A DNA stretch of 64,000 nt. Source: Amoebophrya sp. A120. Lineage: Eukaryota > Sar > Dinophyceae > Syndiniales > Amoebophryaceae. Position 1 is the first letter of the stretch. Each line of letters starts with the position of its first letter. The translations under genes and the position numbers were made by a program. Under the pieces are notes generated by a model. The model had not been told where the DNA came from. It made no database searches and was given only the letters and a program-made list of their open reading frames with translations. This document shows, in pieces, positions 31,469 to 42,800 of this stretch. The stretch is from NCBI GenBank assembly GCA_905178155.1, contig CAJINV010000004.1, positions 3,505,320 to 3,569,319 on the forward strand. The letters are read 5' to 3'.

Positions 31469-33342
31469 GATATTTTTCGAGGTGATATAGTACTAGTAAG
31501 TAGCCTGGGTAAAATAAATGGAGAACAAGTGATCCTCTGCTTACTTTCTATTGCTTCCTTTCAATAACACGACGTGGTAAAAACTTACATGGGCTTGGCT
31601 TCGAATCAGACCTCATCTTTCACTGTCAGAAAAGATAGCAAATGGAATGATCAGGAGGGCTTATCTTTTGGATCAAGGCGCTTCTTCGACTAAGTCAGAT
31701 CGACGGCTGAAGATCGGCGGCTGAAGGGTCTTGATCTCAACATTAACGTCGCAAGGTCTTGATCACCATTCTTTTGTGACACGATCATCTCATTAAAAGG
31801 CAGCGTCTTACAACTTCTCTGCATGGAAGTACAACTTTCCACACCTCCAACACTTTTTTTTCTTCGGATCACACTACTTACCAAAAAAACCCCATGTCAC
31901 GATTCAACACCATCACGATTCAAGCTTGGATCACGAACTGTATCTCCTCTTGTTTTTTGGGGCATTTCGAGGATCTTCACGGCCCTCACCGCAGCCACTT
32001 TTTCTGATCTTGCTCAGGTGACTGGTCCTCAATTTATCTACTTCCGGGAGGTCATCACGCGCTTGGTCTGGTGCGTTTGATCCACCTCTTCCATACACTA
32101 ATGGTGATCGTAGGTTAGGAGAGTGCAAGAAGATCTTCGTGAGCGATAAAAAACTACGGTAGCAAAACAATAACAAAGATCGGTCGTCCTGGATCATCCT
32201 CATAATTTCTGATCCTGACACGTCGTCCGGAGAGCAACTAGATCGTTGTCGCTTTCGAAGCTGACTTCTTGGTCTTCAACAAGGACGTTCAGAAAAGCAG
32301 AAGCAGGAATGAACAGCCTGCGAACCTTTGGCCCTCCAAGTTTGTGATCACGCTGCGGGGCAGGCTTCGTCAGAACTTTTCTATGACGAGCCATGGCAAG
32401 AATCTCGCATGCCACCTTTTTATGCTTATGGGTTCAGGGGGGCTTTTCCTGCTATTTGAGGGTACTTAAAAACAGGGGAAAATAAAATCTTTCACCGCGA
32501 TGTCGCTACGTCGTCTTACTGTGCTGGAAACAAGCAAGGATCTACTTCGGGTACTGTAGTCGGGTCGGAATCAGCTTTATTTCGCATAGACATGTTGTAG
32601 CTCCTGTAGTGGCAACAGAAACTCGTCGCCGGCACGGGTGGTCAGCACAGCAAAGCAAGGCACCCTTTTTGTGAGTAGAGCCCGTGTCCTCGCACGGCGG
32701 ACTTTAGAAGGAGCTGCGTTTGCTTAAGACTTTTTGTACTACGGCTCGCAATTATATGCTATTCATTTTTTTAACATTATCTCCTGCTGTCAGACTAGAT
32801 AAACTCACGATACTGCGTACCGCTCCGTCCTTTTCTGGACGAAGATTTTGGTGACTTACAAAGACTATAAAAACTGTGAATGTGTTGAATTTGCTATAAA
32901 ACTGAGATAATACCAAAGAAGACTTGTGAAAGAAAGAGACTAGTATTTTCAAACTATTCAGAGGTGTTTCGCGTCGCATCCATGGCTGCTCGTCTAGTAC
33001 TGTCGCTAAATTGCGATCTTCGCTAGAAGATGCGGTTGTCGCTGTTTCGCCTTCGATCCGCGAGAAAAGAGTCTCTTCATGTTGAAACTCTTTTATACTC
33101 GCTTCCTACTGCAGCATGAGTTCGGTTAGCTCGCTATCCAAGCAAAAAAAGATGCGTACGTGTAACTTTTTGGAAGGAACAGCATGACACATCTGCCTGG
33201 AATGACCGCAAAAACCTCGCCCTGTCATGCGCGGATAGTAAGCACGCGAAAAATAAGTCCAGGAATGGGCCCTGCAAGAATGCATGACAAGCATGACAGG
33301 CACCGGTACTACTAGTGTGTTGCGCATCGTCACAAAGCTACA
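31469..33342. other. Intergenic
   Basis: 1.9 kb between the PP2A-A stop and the next start. Short repeated words (GATCGACGGCTGAAGATCGG, GTCTTGATC twice) near 31700. No gene and no introner. Confidence 0.6.
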
Positions 33343-36300
33343 CTAGCACGAGTCTTTTTTTTCTTCCATATTCGGTTTCCCATTTTTGATCAGCTCGTCA
33401 ACTGCGTCCTTGGCAAGGAAAGCAGCCTGCTGCACTTCCAGATGCGCCTCAGGGTATCAGAAAGAAAAATGATCCCCTTCTTCCCCACATTAAAAGAGCA
33501 GTTTCTGATGCTGTTGAACTTGCGTACAGGAATCAGTCTTGCAGTGAGAGACCGCAAGATGGATCCTCAGTCTGGGAACTACGGCGCTTACGTCAAGTCG
33601 CTGCGCATCGCAGACGCCTGCCCTGTAGGTTAGCTGTACGTCATGCGGCCGACTAGCTGCATGTGGGGGGTTGCTTTCTCGCAAGACAGGGCTGATTTGT
33701 GTACTACACAATAAATCAGCATTACAAACTATGGTGGGGAAGGGGGATTTTTCCTCCTGATACGGAGGTGAGTTTCTCCAGGACCGGCCGGACTTCCTTG
33801 GTGACGTAGTCCAGTGTTACGGTCGTGTCCTTGCAAAAGGAAGGGGCGAGCTTGCCTGTTGTTGTTTTTAAAGTTTTGATATTGATGTATCTTTTCAGTA
33901 CTACCTTAAGAATAAGAATTAATTCGGTTCGTGGTGATGAATTTCAGAGAAAAGGCACTAAATGTGAAAAAACTATTAACAAACATCAATACAAGCTCGG
34001 TATTTCACGTTGGGCACGACGTCGTTCAGCGCCTTTATGAGCAGGGGTCCCAGCATCGATTCCGTTTGTGCGGCTGACAGCACTTCACCCAGGGGTACCA
34101 CGGTCTGCAGAACCGTGAGCCGGATGCAGTGTCCGGACTTCTGGGAAAACCTGATAGATAAGGGCCACGCTTGTTGAAGGAATGTAAATCTCCAACAGTT
34201 CTTGTCTCGACCTTTTTTTCTTCTCCCGCACAACAGAATGAATTCTTCATACTGGTTTTCGACTGTAGCCTCATACCGGTGATCTACTACTTCCAGGGTC
34301 GTCGTGAGACTAGTATCTAATATCATCAAAGTGGTAGTAAGTAAGTTGCTGTAGGTACTACTATTGGTCACGAGACCATTATACCATGAAAATAACTAGC
34401 AACAAAACTACAGTCCACTATACTCGTTGAGCAGAGTTGGTATGAAGGTGCCCGTCGCCCACTCGTTGCCAAAGTGCTTGCAGAAGTGCGCGCACTGGTC
34501 CACGGCGGCCATGCGGACGGCGTGCACCGAATCCTTCAGCGCTTTCGTGTATGATTTGCAAATATCTCTGGACTTCTTCTATCTAATGCTGTCTAAAGCC
34601 GGTTTTTTGTAATGCCAAACACGACTAAACTCGCGCGATGAAGCATCGGAGATGAACTTCCCATGCTTCTCGGTCATGCAGGCCTCCGGCAACCTGCAAA
34701 GATCACCATGACAATGTGTCTGCATCTTTTCAGAACCAGACATATTATGTGCTGTTGATATCATGAAGATAGACTCGATTCGCTGGAAGTTTTCCAGCCC
34801 GAAATTCTTCGCCAGCGCGGGCAGCATCTCGACCACTGTGCGCCGGATCCGCCAGTGCTTGTCCATAATTACCCCGTTGATTCCATTCAGCAAGCTGTGC
34901 GCCGCGGCGTCCTGGGGCCCAAGCAGCGTGCACACGTCGGTCGCGAAAATCACCATATGCAGCCGCATGTGAATTGCAAAAATGTCTGGCTCTGGAAGGT
35001 TGGAACTTGTGATGCTAAATTTGGACTCTAAAAAAATATGTATTGCATGACCAGCAAGAGAAGTCTAGTCTGTGCTACGCGGGGAGGGCGTTTTTCATGC
35101 GCAGTAGGCATCAGGAAGCCCTCTAAAAATCTGCGAGGCTAGGTCGTGCAGTACAGACATCCTTGGTCATGCAAAACATGCATGACAAGTCTCAGAACCT
35201 GCCAGACCCAGACACTTTTGCGATCCATACCGCACGTCGTGGCACTCATCCTTGATCAGGTCCGAGACGAAATTCAGGAGCAGTTTCTGTAGTTGGGATT
35301 TGGGATGCTGGTTAAAAGGACTATGCATCTCTGTGGCTATTTGTTCTCCAAATAAGCTAGGGCTTGCATCCTAGAATTTTTATTTTAGTCTTAGTCATGC
35401 AAAAACAGCATAAGAGACATCTGCCTTCCTGGGGTATTTACAAAGCAAACATGTTCGATTTTTATACCTGTGTCATGTCTCGGCCGAGCTTCTTCCCGGT
35501 CGGCCCGATGATTTTTGCTACCGCAGCACAACTATGGACACTACAAAAGCTTGGGCTACCCGGTAAACGAGTCGGAGTCGTGCGTGATGCAAAAACGGAT
35601 ACATTTGGTCACTGCAAGAGGCAACTCTGACCCAGTGTGAAGGTGCTGAAGTACTAGAGCTCCACAGCAGCAGCTGATGACAAGAACGACGTCACTTTGG
35701 AATCGTAACTATCGGTCGTAGTGAAAGCCAATCAGTCGGTGTATCAATGTCAAGAAGCCCTTCGAAACTCACTCCCGCAGCAGGCTGCGAGAGATATTAA
35801 AGCAACAATAGATGATTGGAGCATGCAAATAAATCCACAGCAGACTTCCGCGTCGCACGACTACTTTTCACCTTCCCCAAGCTTGTTGATTTTCCAATCC
35901 CATACCGCACGTGCTGACTGTTGTCAAGCGCCAGAATTTGGAAGTAGTTGACCACGTAGCTCTGAATCTGGTTATGCATTGCAAATAGGTCTGCGCCTGG
36001 AATAAAATACTAGCAAATAACCTGTGACGACGCTATTTAACTCGCGAGGACCACTTCTACACAAAAATTTGTATTGCATCAGCTCCAGCAAAAGAAAGTG
36101 GTCCGCTTCTTGTTACGAGAAGAGTGAATTTCGATTTCCTATGCGAGGAGCTAGGCATCGAGAAGTACTTAGCCTGCCAAAACCTGTACTTAAAAATGCT
36201 TCTGTGTGCATTTCAGATCATCGGCTTGATGCAAAAAAACTGCATGACAAGAAAGCAAGCGTGTGCATCAATTTTATTCCTAGCCTGGACATATTTTCAT

Positions 36301-39300
36301 CTCATACTGGTCTTGCGTCAACAGGTCCGCCTCAAGCAAGTCGCCGATCGCTTTTGTGGCCGCGGTCCGCATATCCTGTGCAAAAGTATCGCACTCGTAG
36401 TACTATTGCATTGATGCATTGCAAATCTCCTTCTCAAGGTAAATCAGCATTACAAACTTAATTTGTAAAAATGCTGGGCCAATTTGTAATGCAAATATAC
36501 TAGTGCGATGCTTTTGCAATTCATATCGCACCTCCTGCTCGATGTCCTTCAGCATGTTGGAAAAGGTATGGATTGCAAAAATGTCTGGGTCTGGAAGATT
36601 GCGAGATTTGTCATGCTGATCTGGCATGGCCCTTAAATCTGTATTGCGTGGCCACAAACAGCCTCTCTCGCCTGTCATGCAAAAACGCAGTTTCTCATGC
36701 GGAATACGCAGCACAGAAGCACGATGCAGCTTTTCATGCGTGGCGGCGCATTACAGTGCATTTGTTGTTGACTGAAATGCATCACAAATTTCCAGACCCA
36801 GACATTTTTACATTTGATAAAAGGGGGCGAGCAAAAATTGGGTCATCGCGTCCTGGCCAAGGCCCCTGGAACGTGATCGTGTAATACAATTACATCACTT
36901 TCACTCGATAAACATTCAACATAATGCTGCAAGTTACTGCCTTCTGCAATGATCTTCGTCCTACTTACTACCTAAGAACAATTTTCGTACAAACTCGAAG
37001 ACAAGGAGCAGGCACTTATGTGATGAATCAGGTGTAACTATACTCGCACAAAACCGCGAATCGCTCCGCGACTTTGAGTCGGACGCGCCATGACCTGTCT
37101 TCCAAGTATCCGAGAGAAAAAAGCTGACAGGGCACATTTGTAATGCAAAAATGAATACAACACAGAAAAATTTGCCATGGGGGGGCCCATAGCATGCTAT
37201 TTCAGATATGCAATGCAGATTTTTTTCCGTATTTATCTTTGCATTACCAATATGCCCTGCCTGCTTTTTCTGTGGGATACCAAGGCAGCGGTGATGATGG
37301 GCAGGATGTGCTGCTTGCTTCCCTCTGGATCGCCCTTGAATTGCAGCTGCACCAAGTTTATCAACTGTAAAAATGTCTGGGTCTGGAAGAATGCAACTTG
37401 TGATGCTGCATTTGGATGTCTAAAAAATTTGTGTTGCATGAGCAGCAAAAGGAATCTAATTTTTGCTACGCGGGGAGGGCATTTGTCATGCGGAATAGGT
37501 ATCAAGAATCCCTGAAAAAACCTGTGATACTAGAGCATGCATCACAGACGTCATAGCTCATGCAAACCGTGCGTGACAAGTCTCAGAATCTTGCAGACCC
37601 AGACACTTTTACATTTGATAAAGTTTGCGGACGTCTCGATGCAAGAGGTCCGTATGACGTCCTGGGTATCGTCGGCGGCCAGATTTCGGTAGACCGGGAT
37701 CATGTCTGCGACGCAGTATCCCACAGAAAAAGACCGACAGGTCATATTTGTAATGCAAAAATAAATACACAGGAAAATCTGTCATGGGCGAGGCCATAAC
37801 ATCCTGTTTAGGGCATGCAATACAGATTTTTTTGTCTATTTATTTTTGCATTACAAATATGACCTGTCGGTCTTTTTCTGGGGGATACGCAGTTCTGCTT
37901 GTCCACAACTTTGACGAATTCTGTTTATACATGATTCATCTCTGTTCATACTTCTAGCTTTCGACATAGTACAACCGATACCGAACGACGAAGAAGTCCA
38001 ATACTTTTGTCATGGACAGCACTACTGCATTTACTAAACAAAAAACTTACTACAAGCAAGAAACAGTACTTTTCCTGAATCGACGTAAATAAAAACGAAC
38101 TCTTTAGTATTTATACCTGCCAGGTGGTGCGCCGCACTTCTTCGCACCATCGGGGTCTCATCCGCCGCGAGATTGTTGTAAAGCTTCCTCAATTCGGTCT
38201 TCTGCGTTTCCGACACCCGTGCGTAGACCGCGGCAAACAGGCCGCACACGCTCAAGCGCGCCGTGAACCATTTATGCATTGCAAATATCCCTGGATGTCT
38301 GGGAGATTAAATTAAAACTTGTCATGCTAAATCTGAACGATGCAAAAATCTGTGCTGCGTGAGTACCAAAAGCTGTCCGCTCTTGACCAAGTTGAGAGGG
38401 AGTCTCTCATGCAGGAAAGGCACGATGGAGACCTCAGAGAATCTGTCATGCTGGATCTCGCACTCCAGACCTCGTGGGTCATGGAAAACCTGCATGACAA
38501 GTCTTGCAACGTTCCAGACGACCCAGACATATTTGCATTTGATACCATTCCGCCTGGGACAACTTCACCAGCGTTGGCAGGACGTCCTGCTGCACATTCA
38601 CGCGTATGAAATGCACAAAATGTCTGGGTCTGGAAACTTGTGATGCAAGGAAGGGAATTTTGAGCACACTGTAATGCCCTCCCCAGCATGACAAGTTTTT
38701 CCGTGGTTCAGAGTTGCGCACTCCGCATGAGAAACTGCGTTTTTGCATGACAGACAAGAGGACCTCTTCGCGGGCACGCAATACAGAGTTTAGAGTCATG
38801 CCAGACTAGCATGACAAATCTCACAATCTCCCAGGCCCAGACATATTTGCAGTTCATAACGCGACCGCGTATACATATCTCCTTTATCCCTGAAGATGCA
38901 TCGAAGATTTGGTTCCGTTTTTGTTTTTTTTTCACAAGAACGAACATTGTAGATGATAAAAAAAAGTCATCGCAGAATAAGGGCCTCACTTGCAGATGAT
39001 GAATAAGATGTATTTATCTAATTTTGGTAGCGCTAGAACTAGTACACTTATTGACGCCGAATCAGAGTTTCTTTTGTACCTTCAATCGCCTTTTCTCTTA
39101 TCACGGTCTCTTCCTGCAGCGCGAGCCATTGCACCGCTTCCAGGAGTATGCATTGCAAATCTGTCCGGATCTGGATTTTTTGTGAGGTTCTAAAATCTGT
39201 ATTTGGTGGACCCGGTGGGCCAGTTTTTTTCTCATGCAGTTGTGATGCTAAACACGAAGGAAAAAGAATGCCCAAGAATTGGGCTCACAATAATTGTAAT

Positions 39301-40641
39301 GCGTAGTTGTCATGCCGTACAAATGTATAGCGGCCGCTTTCTCATGCACGGGCTTCAGCATGACAGATTGTCTGCTGTCCGGTCTTCAGACCCAGATGTT
39401 GACATATTTGCAGTTGATAAGGAGGCAGAGGTGGTTCCCGCCAACGAAGTCGAGCAGAAGTATGTACTGCTCCCCCGTCCGGAAGAGAAATTCGTCGTCA
39501 TTAAAGTAGTCTTGTTTTTCGTGGTAAAGAAAATCGTCCCCAGCGACACTGAATACCAAAATCCTAAACTGTTTTCTCGTTTGCCAAAATCCTAAATCAC
39601 AGCCAGCATGTTGCTGTGGAAGTGTGTGTGTGTGTGTGGCGATTGATGTCTCTGTCAAAAACCTGTACACCACAGTGGAGCTAATGTAAAAACTACCTAT
39701 GTCAACAGTTACGCGTAAAAGTGTGTATGCTCCTTCGACGGTGCCCAATTTTATTCAGTATGCGTATGCTTCGCGAATATGTCTAGGTCTGGAAGATTGC
39801 AAGTTTGTCAAGCTTGTCTGGCATTACGCTTACTTCTCTGATGCATCAACACAAGGGCCTCGTGTTTGTCATGCAAAACGCAGTTCGCAATGCAGAAAAG
39901 CAAAAGGAAACACGTAGCAGCTCATCTTCAATAACTTGTCATGCTGGGCTGCGTATCGCAGTGCGCTGACAATTCACAGATTTGCATATCACAACCTTCC
40001 AGACCCCGCCATATTTGCTGCATTTGATAATGCTGTATGGGACGCAATTTTGCACTTGATATTTTTTCGACGACTCGTAGAGGAAGGGAATCAGCTTATC
40101 CTGTGTAAAAACGTCCCTACCCCAGAGTTGTCATGCGAATGCGCAATGGCATAACCATTTGCAATGCGCATCTCCATGCGACGCGTTTCCAAACGTGTTT
40201 TGGCATTTGTAGTGCTGTAAACAGGATGAGAAAGCGGCTTTCTCATGCGGCTTCCCTTGCGAACCACCACTACGCTGTAGCTGGAAACTTGTGATGCACA
40301 ACTCCCAAAACTTGGAGATTTGTGTTGCAGATTTACCAACTTGACCTTGGGGTGGGGACGTTTTTGCTCAAGATACAGCTCGTCCACAGTTCGCCGCGTG
40401 CCAATCGCGTACGCGATTTGGTGGGCCCGGGAGACTGCTTGCAGCCGTATGCGCTGCGAGTCATTCTTGATCTCTTCTTTGAAGAAATGAAGCCATATCC
40501 AGCAGAAAAAAACAGGCATAGGGCATAAATAATTGTAATGCAAAACCCCTTGAGAGTTCTTTCTGTTGATTCATTCTACGCATTACAAATCTGCCCTATC
40601 CCTGTCTCTTTCTGTGGGATATGCCAGTCGACGGAGGCCAT
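33343..40641 (-). CDS. PP2A scaffold subunit A (PR65)
   Basis: HEAT-repeat scaffold that holds the catalytic C and regulatory B subunits of protein phosphatase 2A. Start ATG 40641-40639 (MASVDWLHFFKEEIKND), stop TAG 33345-33343. Successive short exons align along the whole family length: IRLQAVSRAHQIAYAIGTRR near the N terminus; LDFVGG; VREKAIEGTK-type repeat at 39146-39035; AEWFTARLSVCGLFAAVYAR and ELRKLYNNLAADETPMVRR, nearly the textbook PR65 repeat; MIPVYRNLAADDTQDVIR; LEDRSWRVRLKVAERFAVL; DKHWRIRRTVVEMLPALA; VRMAAVDQCAHFCKHFGNEW; and VTKEVRPVLEKLTS near the end. Fifteen introners and about six GT-AG introns (for example after HHLAG at c.38120) break it into more than 20 exons. Joins such as AEW/FTARL and SANF/VQL fall exactly at TSDs and restore conserved residues, which makes this gene the best internal proof of introner splicing. 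Confidence 0.93.
33455..33762. mobile_element. Introner family D
   Basis: 308 bp. TATCAGAAAGAAAAATGATC to GATTTTTCCTCCTGATA. Last intron of the PP2A-A gene, between VLEKLTS and EAHLEVQQAAF. Confidence 0.85.
34550..34760. mobile_element. Introner family A (short, divergent)
   Basis: 211 bp. TATGATTTGCAAATATCTCT to GAACCAGACATATTATGTGC..GATA. Flanks TCGTG/TCATG. Confidence 0.8.
34968..35229. mobile_element. Introner family A
   Basis: 262 bp, TSD CCGCA. Left end has drifted to TGTGAATTGC. Deletion joins KDECHDVR to the next HEAT repeat. Confidence 0.91.
35983..36305. mobile_element. Introner family A (divergent)
   Basis: 323 bp, TSD CTGGT. The GTCTGGGTCTGG core has decayed to GTCTGCGCCTGG on the left and CCTGGACATATTTTCATC on the right. 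Confidence 0.85.
36372..36525. mobile_element. Introner family F
   Basis: 154 bp with CGCA on both sides. Very close to 26506-26658. Confidence 0.91.
36567..36819. mobile_element. Introner family A
   Basis: 253 bp, TSD AAAGG (AAAAGG if one more base is counted). Interior matches 9992-10242. Confidence 0.93.
37107..37279. mobile_element. Introner family C
   Basis: 173 bp, TSD CCAAG. Deletion gives ITAALEDRSWRVRLK in the PP2A-A gene. Confidence 0.93.
37359..37620. mobile_element. Introner family A
   Basis: 262 bp, TSD AAGTT. With this TSD no placement of the splice sites can give GT-AG, GC-AG or AT-AC. Confidence 0.93.
37717..37887. mobile_element. Introner family C
   Basis: 171 bp, TSD CGCAG. 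Deletion gives KQNCVADMIPVYRNLAADD. Confidence 0.93.
38273..38544. mobile_element. Introner family A
   Basis: 272 bp, TSD CCATT. Splits the PR65 signature; deletion gives AEWFTARLSVCGLF. Confidence 0.94.
38605..38858. mobile_element. Introner family A
   Basis: 254 bp, TSD ACGCG. Deletion joins RGR to VNVQQDVLPTLVKL. Confidence 0.92.
39147..39419. mobile_element. Introner family A
   Basis: 273 bp, TSD AGGAG. TATGCATTGCAAATCTGTCC on the left; the right end has an insertion in CAGACCCAGATGTTGACAT. Confidence 0.9.
39765..40029. mobile_element. Introner family A
   Basis: 265 bp. Left end TATGCTTCGCGAATATGTCT has drifted; right end GCCATATTTGCTGCATTTG..ATA. ATGC on both sides. Confidence 0.84.
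40097..40375. mobile_element. Introner family B
   Basis: 279 bp, TSD CAGCT. Deletion joins RRTVDEL to IPFLYESS. Close to 15796-16074 in length and interior. Confidence 0.93.
40496..40621. mobile_element. Introner family C (short)
   Basis: 126 bp, GCCA on both sides. It splits codon 6-7 of the PP2A-A gene; deletion gives MASVDWLHFFKEE. Confidence 0.92.
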
Positions 40642-42800
40642 GGTATCACGGTTGGATCAAGTCCGTAAAGTAAAGGTCCGCTCTTCTTTGATGTCGTTTG
40701 GGTAGTAGTTCTCGGTGCAGCTCGAGGTGCCGTCGTGTAGAAGGAAAACAACTGAAAACCGATTTAGGGAGAAGTACTGAGGCTGGAACGACTTCAGGGT
40801 CGGACGGAACTTACTTCTCCCGTTCGTCTGCACCGGCCTATGATCCGACGATCGGCTTCGCTTCGGCGGGTGTAGTCCGCTTTAGTAATTTTCGGGGCTT
40901 GATGTAGTTTAACCAATCGGTGCTTACACCTATCGGTCTTTCCTCTACCCGTGTCGCCGATATTCTTAGACTGGTCGTCTGTATTGAGGAACCGGCGTCG
41001 ACTTCTGCTGCCAGCCGTAGTAAGTACTTCTCGTGGACTACAGCCTCGCTGGGGTCGCTTAGTTCCTGGTCCGGGTAGTTGTATTTCTAGCTGTAATGTG
41101 TACTGCTCCTACCGGTACTACACTAGTGGTCCTCCTCGTCGTGTCCTCTTCTAGAGCACCAAAGCAGCTCGGCACAGCAGCTCTTTGCCGCCACCGCCGG
41201 TGGTAGTTCCGGCCCGGGCAGACTGTTCACAAAATGGTCCTGTGCAGCGGCGGGGGGAAGAAGTGGACAGGGGTTTGTCCTGCACAGACGCCAGTTGTTT
41301 ATTTCGGGTGAAAATAAAGTTTGCAGTTTCAATATTATCGCCCCCCGCTCCGACGACCGCGCATCCATTATCATACGCTGCAGCTCTCATAATTGATTAT
41401 CTTCTTCATGCGCGTCTACTAAATTGTGTCTCGATAGAAGTCTTCGACAGGAAGTTCGTTGTTTGGTACTTGTATCAAAAGGCAAAAACTCCTTCCTCTA
41501 CACTCTGGTCCGACCTCGCTGCACAAAGGAAAAAGCCAACCACTGATAGGAGCACAGCGCGCCGCGACCGGAGTCGCTAGGTACTACTGAAAAAAAATGG
41601 ATATTAAACACAGCGCGCGGCGATCTCAGTCTATCATTTTGCTCAGCTTTAACATTGTTACCGACAAGAAGGAAAAAAAGGTATAACTATCGTGGCCTAC
41701 TTGCTCACACTGACAGAATCATTTACACATCGTCTGGTAATAAATTGCGTTGGTTGGTCAGTTCGTGGCTGCAAGTTGTGCCACTGAACTGCCACTCTGC
41801 GTCACGGAAGGGACATCAAATTGTAATTGGTTGAACTGCAGATTACTATTTTGCTATGTGATAAAAGATCTTTTCCATGGCCTCGACGTCGACATGCCAA
41901 AAATGTTTATTATGCATAGCACAGCACCAAGTCGTGAGAAGGCCGCTGGTGGAAGTTCGTACATTTCTGTGAATTTGTCTGCTAAGTACTTGACATTTCA
42001 GCCCTAATACTACTGCATAGTTGCAGAGCTTGCGGTATTAACACTGCAAATCAAAGTTTTTCGCGTTCTAGAGCACAGATTTCATTTGTTACTTTCAGTT
42101 TTCTCTTTAAGTATCGTGTTTTGCTTGTCCTCCATCTCCCGCTACTGGAAAAGCGGTTCTTACATACAAGGACACCAACAACGGCACGTGCTTACAGCGC
42201 GTTTTCAACTACATCCTGGCCCCGAACTTGCATGTAGTGGAAAACTCAATAGAGCAGCAAACACGGCGCTCACTCCGCTTCAGCTGCTACACGGCTCTGA
42301 AGAAAAACGCTCCGAAAAATACGAACAAGCCGGCGCAGTGCCTTCTGACTCTTCAACCCAGCCAAAACCATAGTTTTGGTGTCGCCCCCCGCGGACCTTG
42401 AAGTAGCGGGAGGAGCTTCTTTGCTGTCGGTTTTACTTGACTGCGCAGAAGGACATTAGGTCTCAGTATCTATGCCTCGCCCCGGCGCGGACGCGCAGTG
42501 GCAAGAAGAGGGCACGGTGCAAAAACTTTTGCGAATAACTATGTAGTTGTGGGACGACAAGAATCTTTCTCCTGCGGACTAAGCCGACAATCAATCTACT
42601 TAAAAAGCAGTCGTGCGGCCACGTGTTCACAGCGAACTCTCATTTGCTGTTAGTTCACCACCCGTAGCAGCATGCAACTTTACTAGGAGACCGTCGCGTT
42701 ATCATTTCTATCTAGTAATTCTCACACCCGCAGGCTCTGCTCCGGGCGCATGGTGGCTGAGACCGAGCTCTGCGTCTGCCGAAAAACGCGGTCGTCGCCG
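40642..42800. other. Intergenic
   Basis: 2.2 kb between the Ank-DHHC stop and the PP2A-A start. Only short, non-protein-like open frames. Confidence 0.6.

Noticed and set aside
39600-39640. GTGTGTGTGT microsatellite
   Set aside because: Short and ordinary; lies in a non-introner intron of PP2A-A.
41185-41580. 131-codon plus-strand frame upstream of PP2A-A
   Set aside because: No domain, low-complexity ends, and the wrong strand for the cluster.
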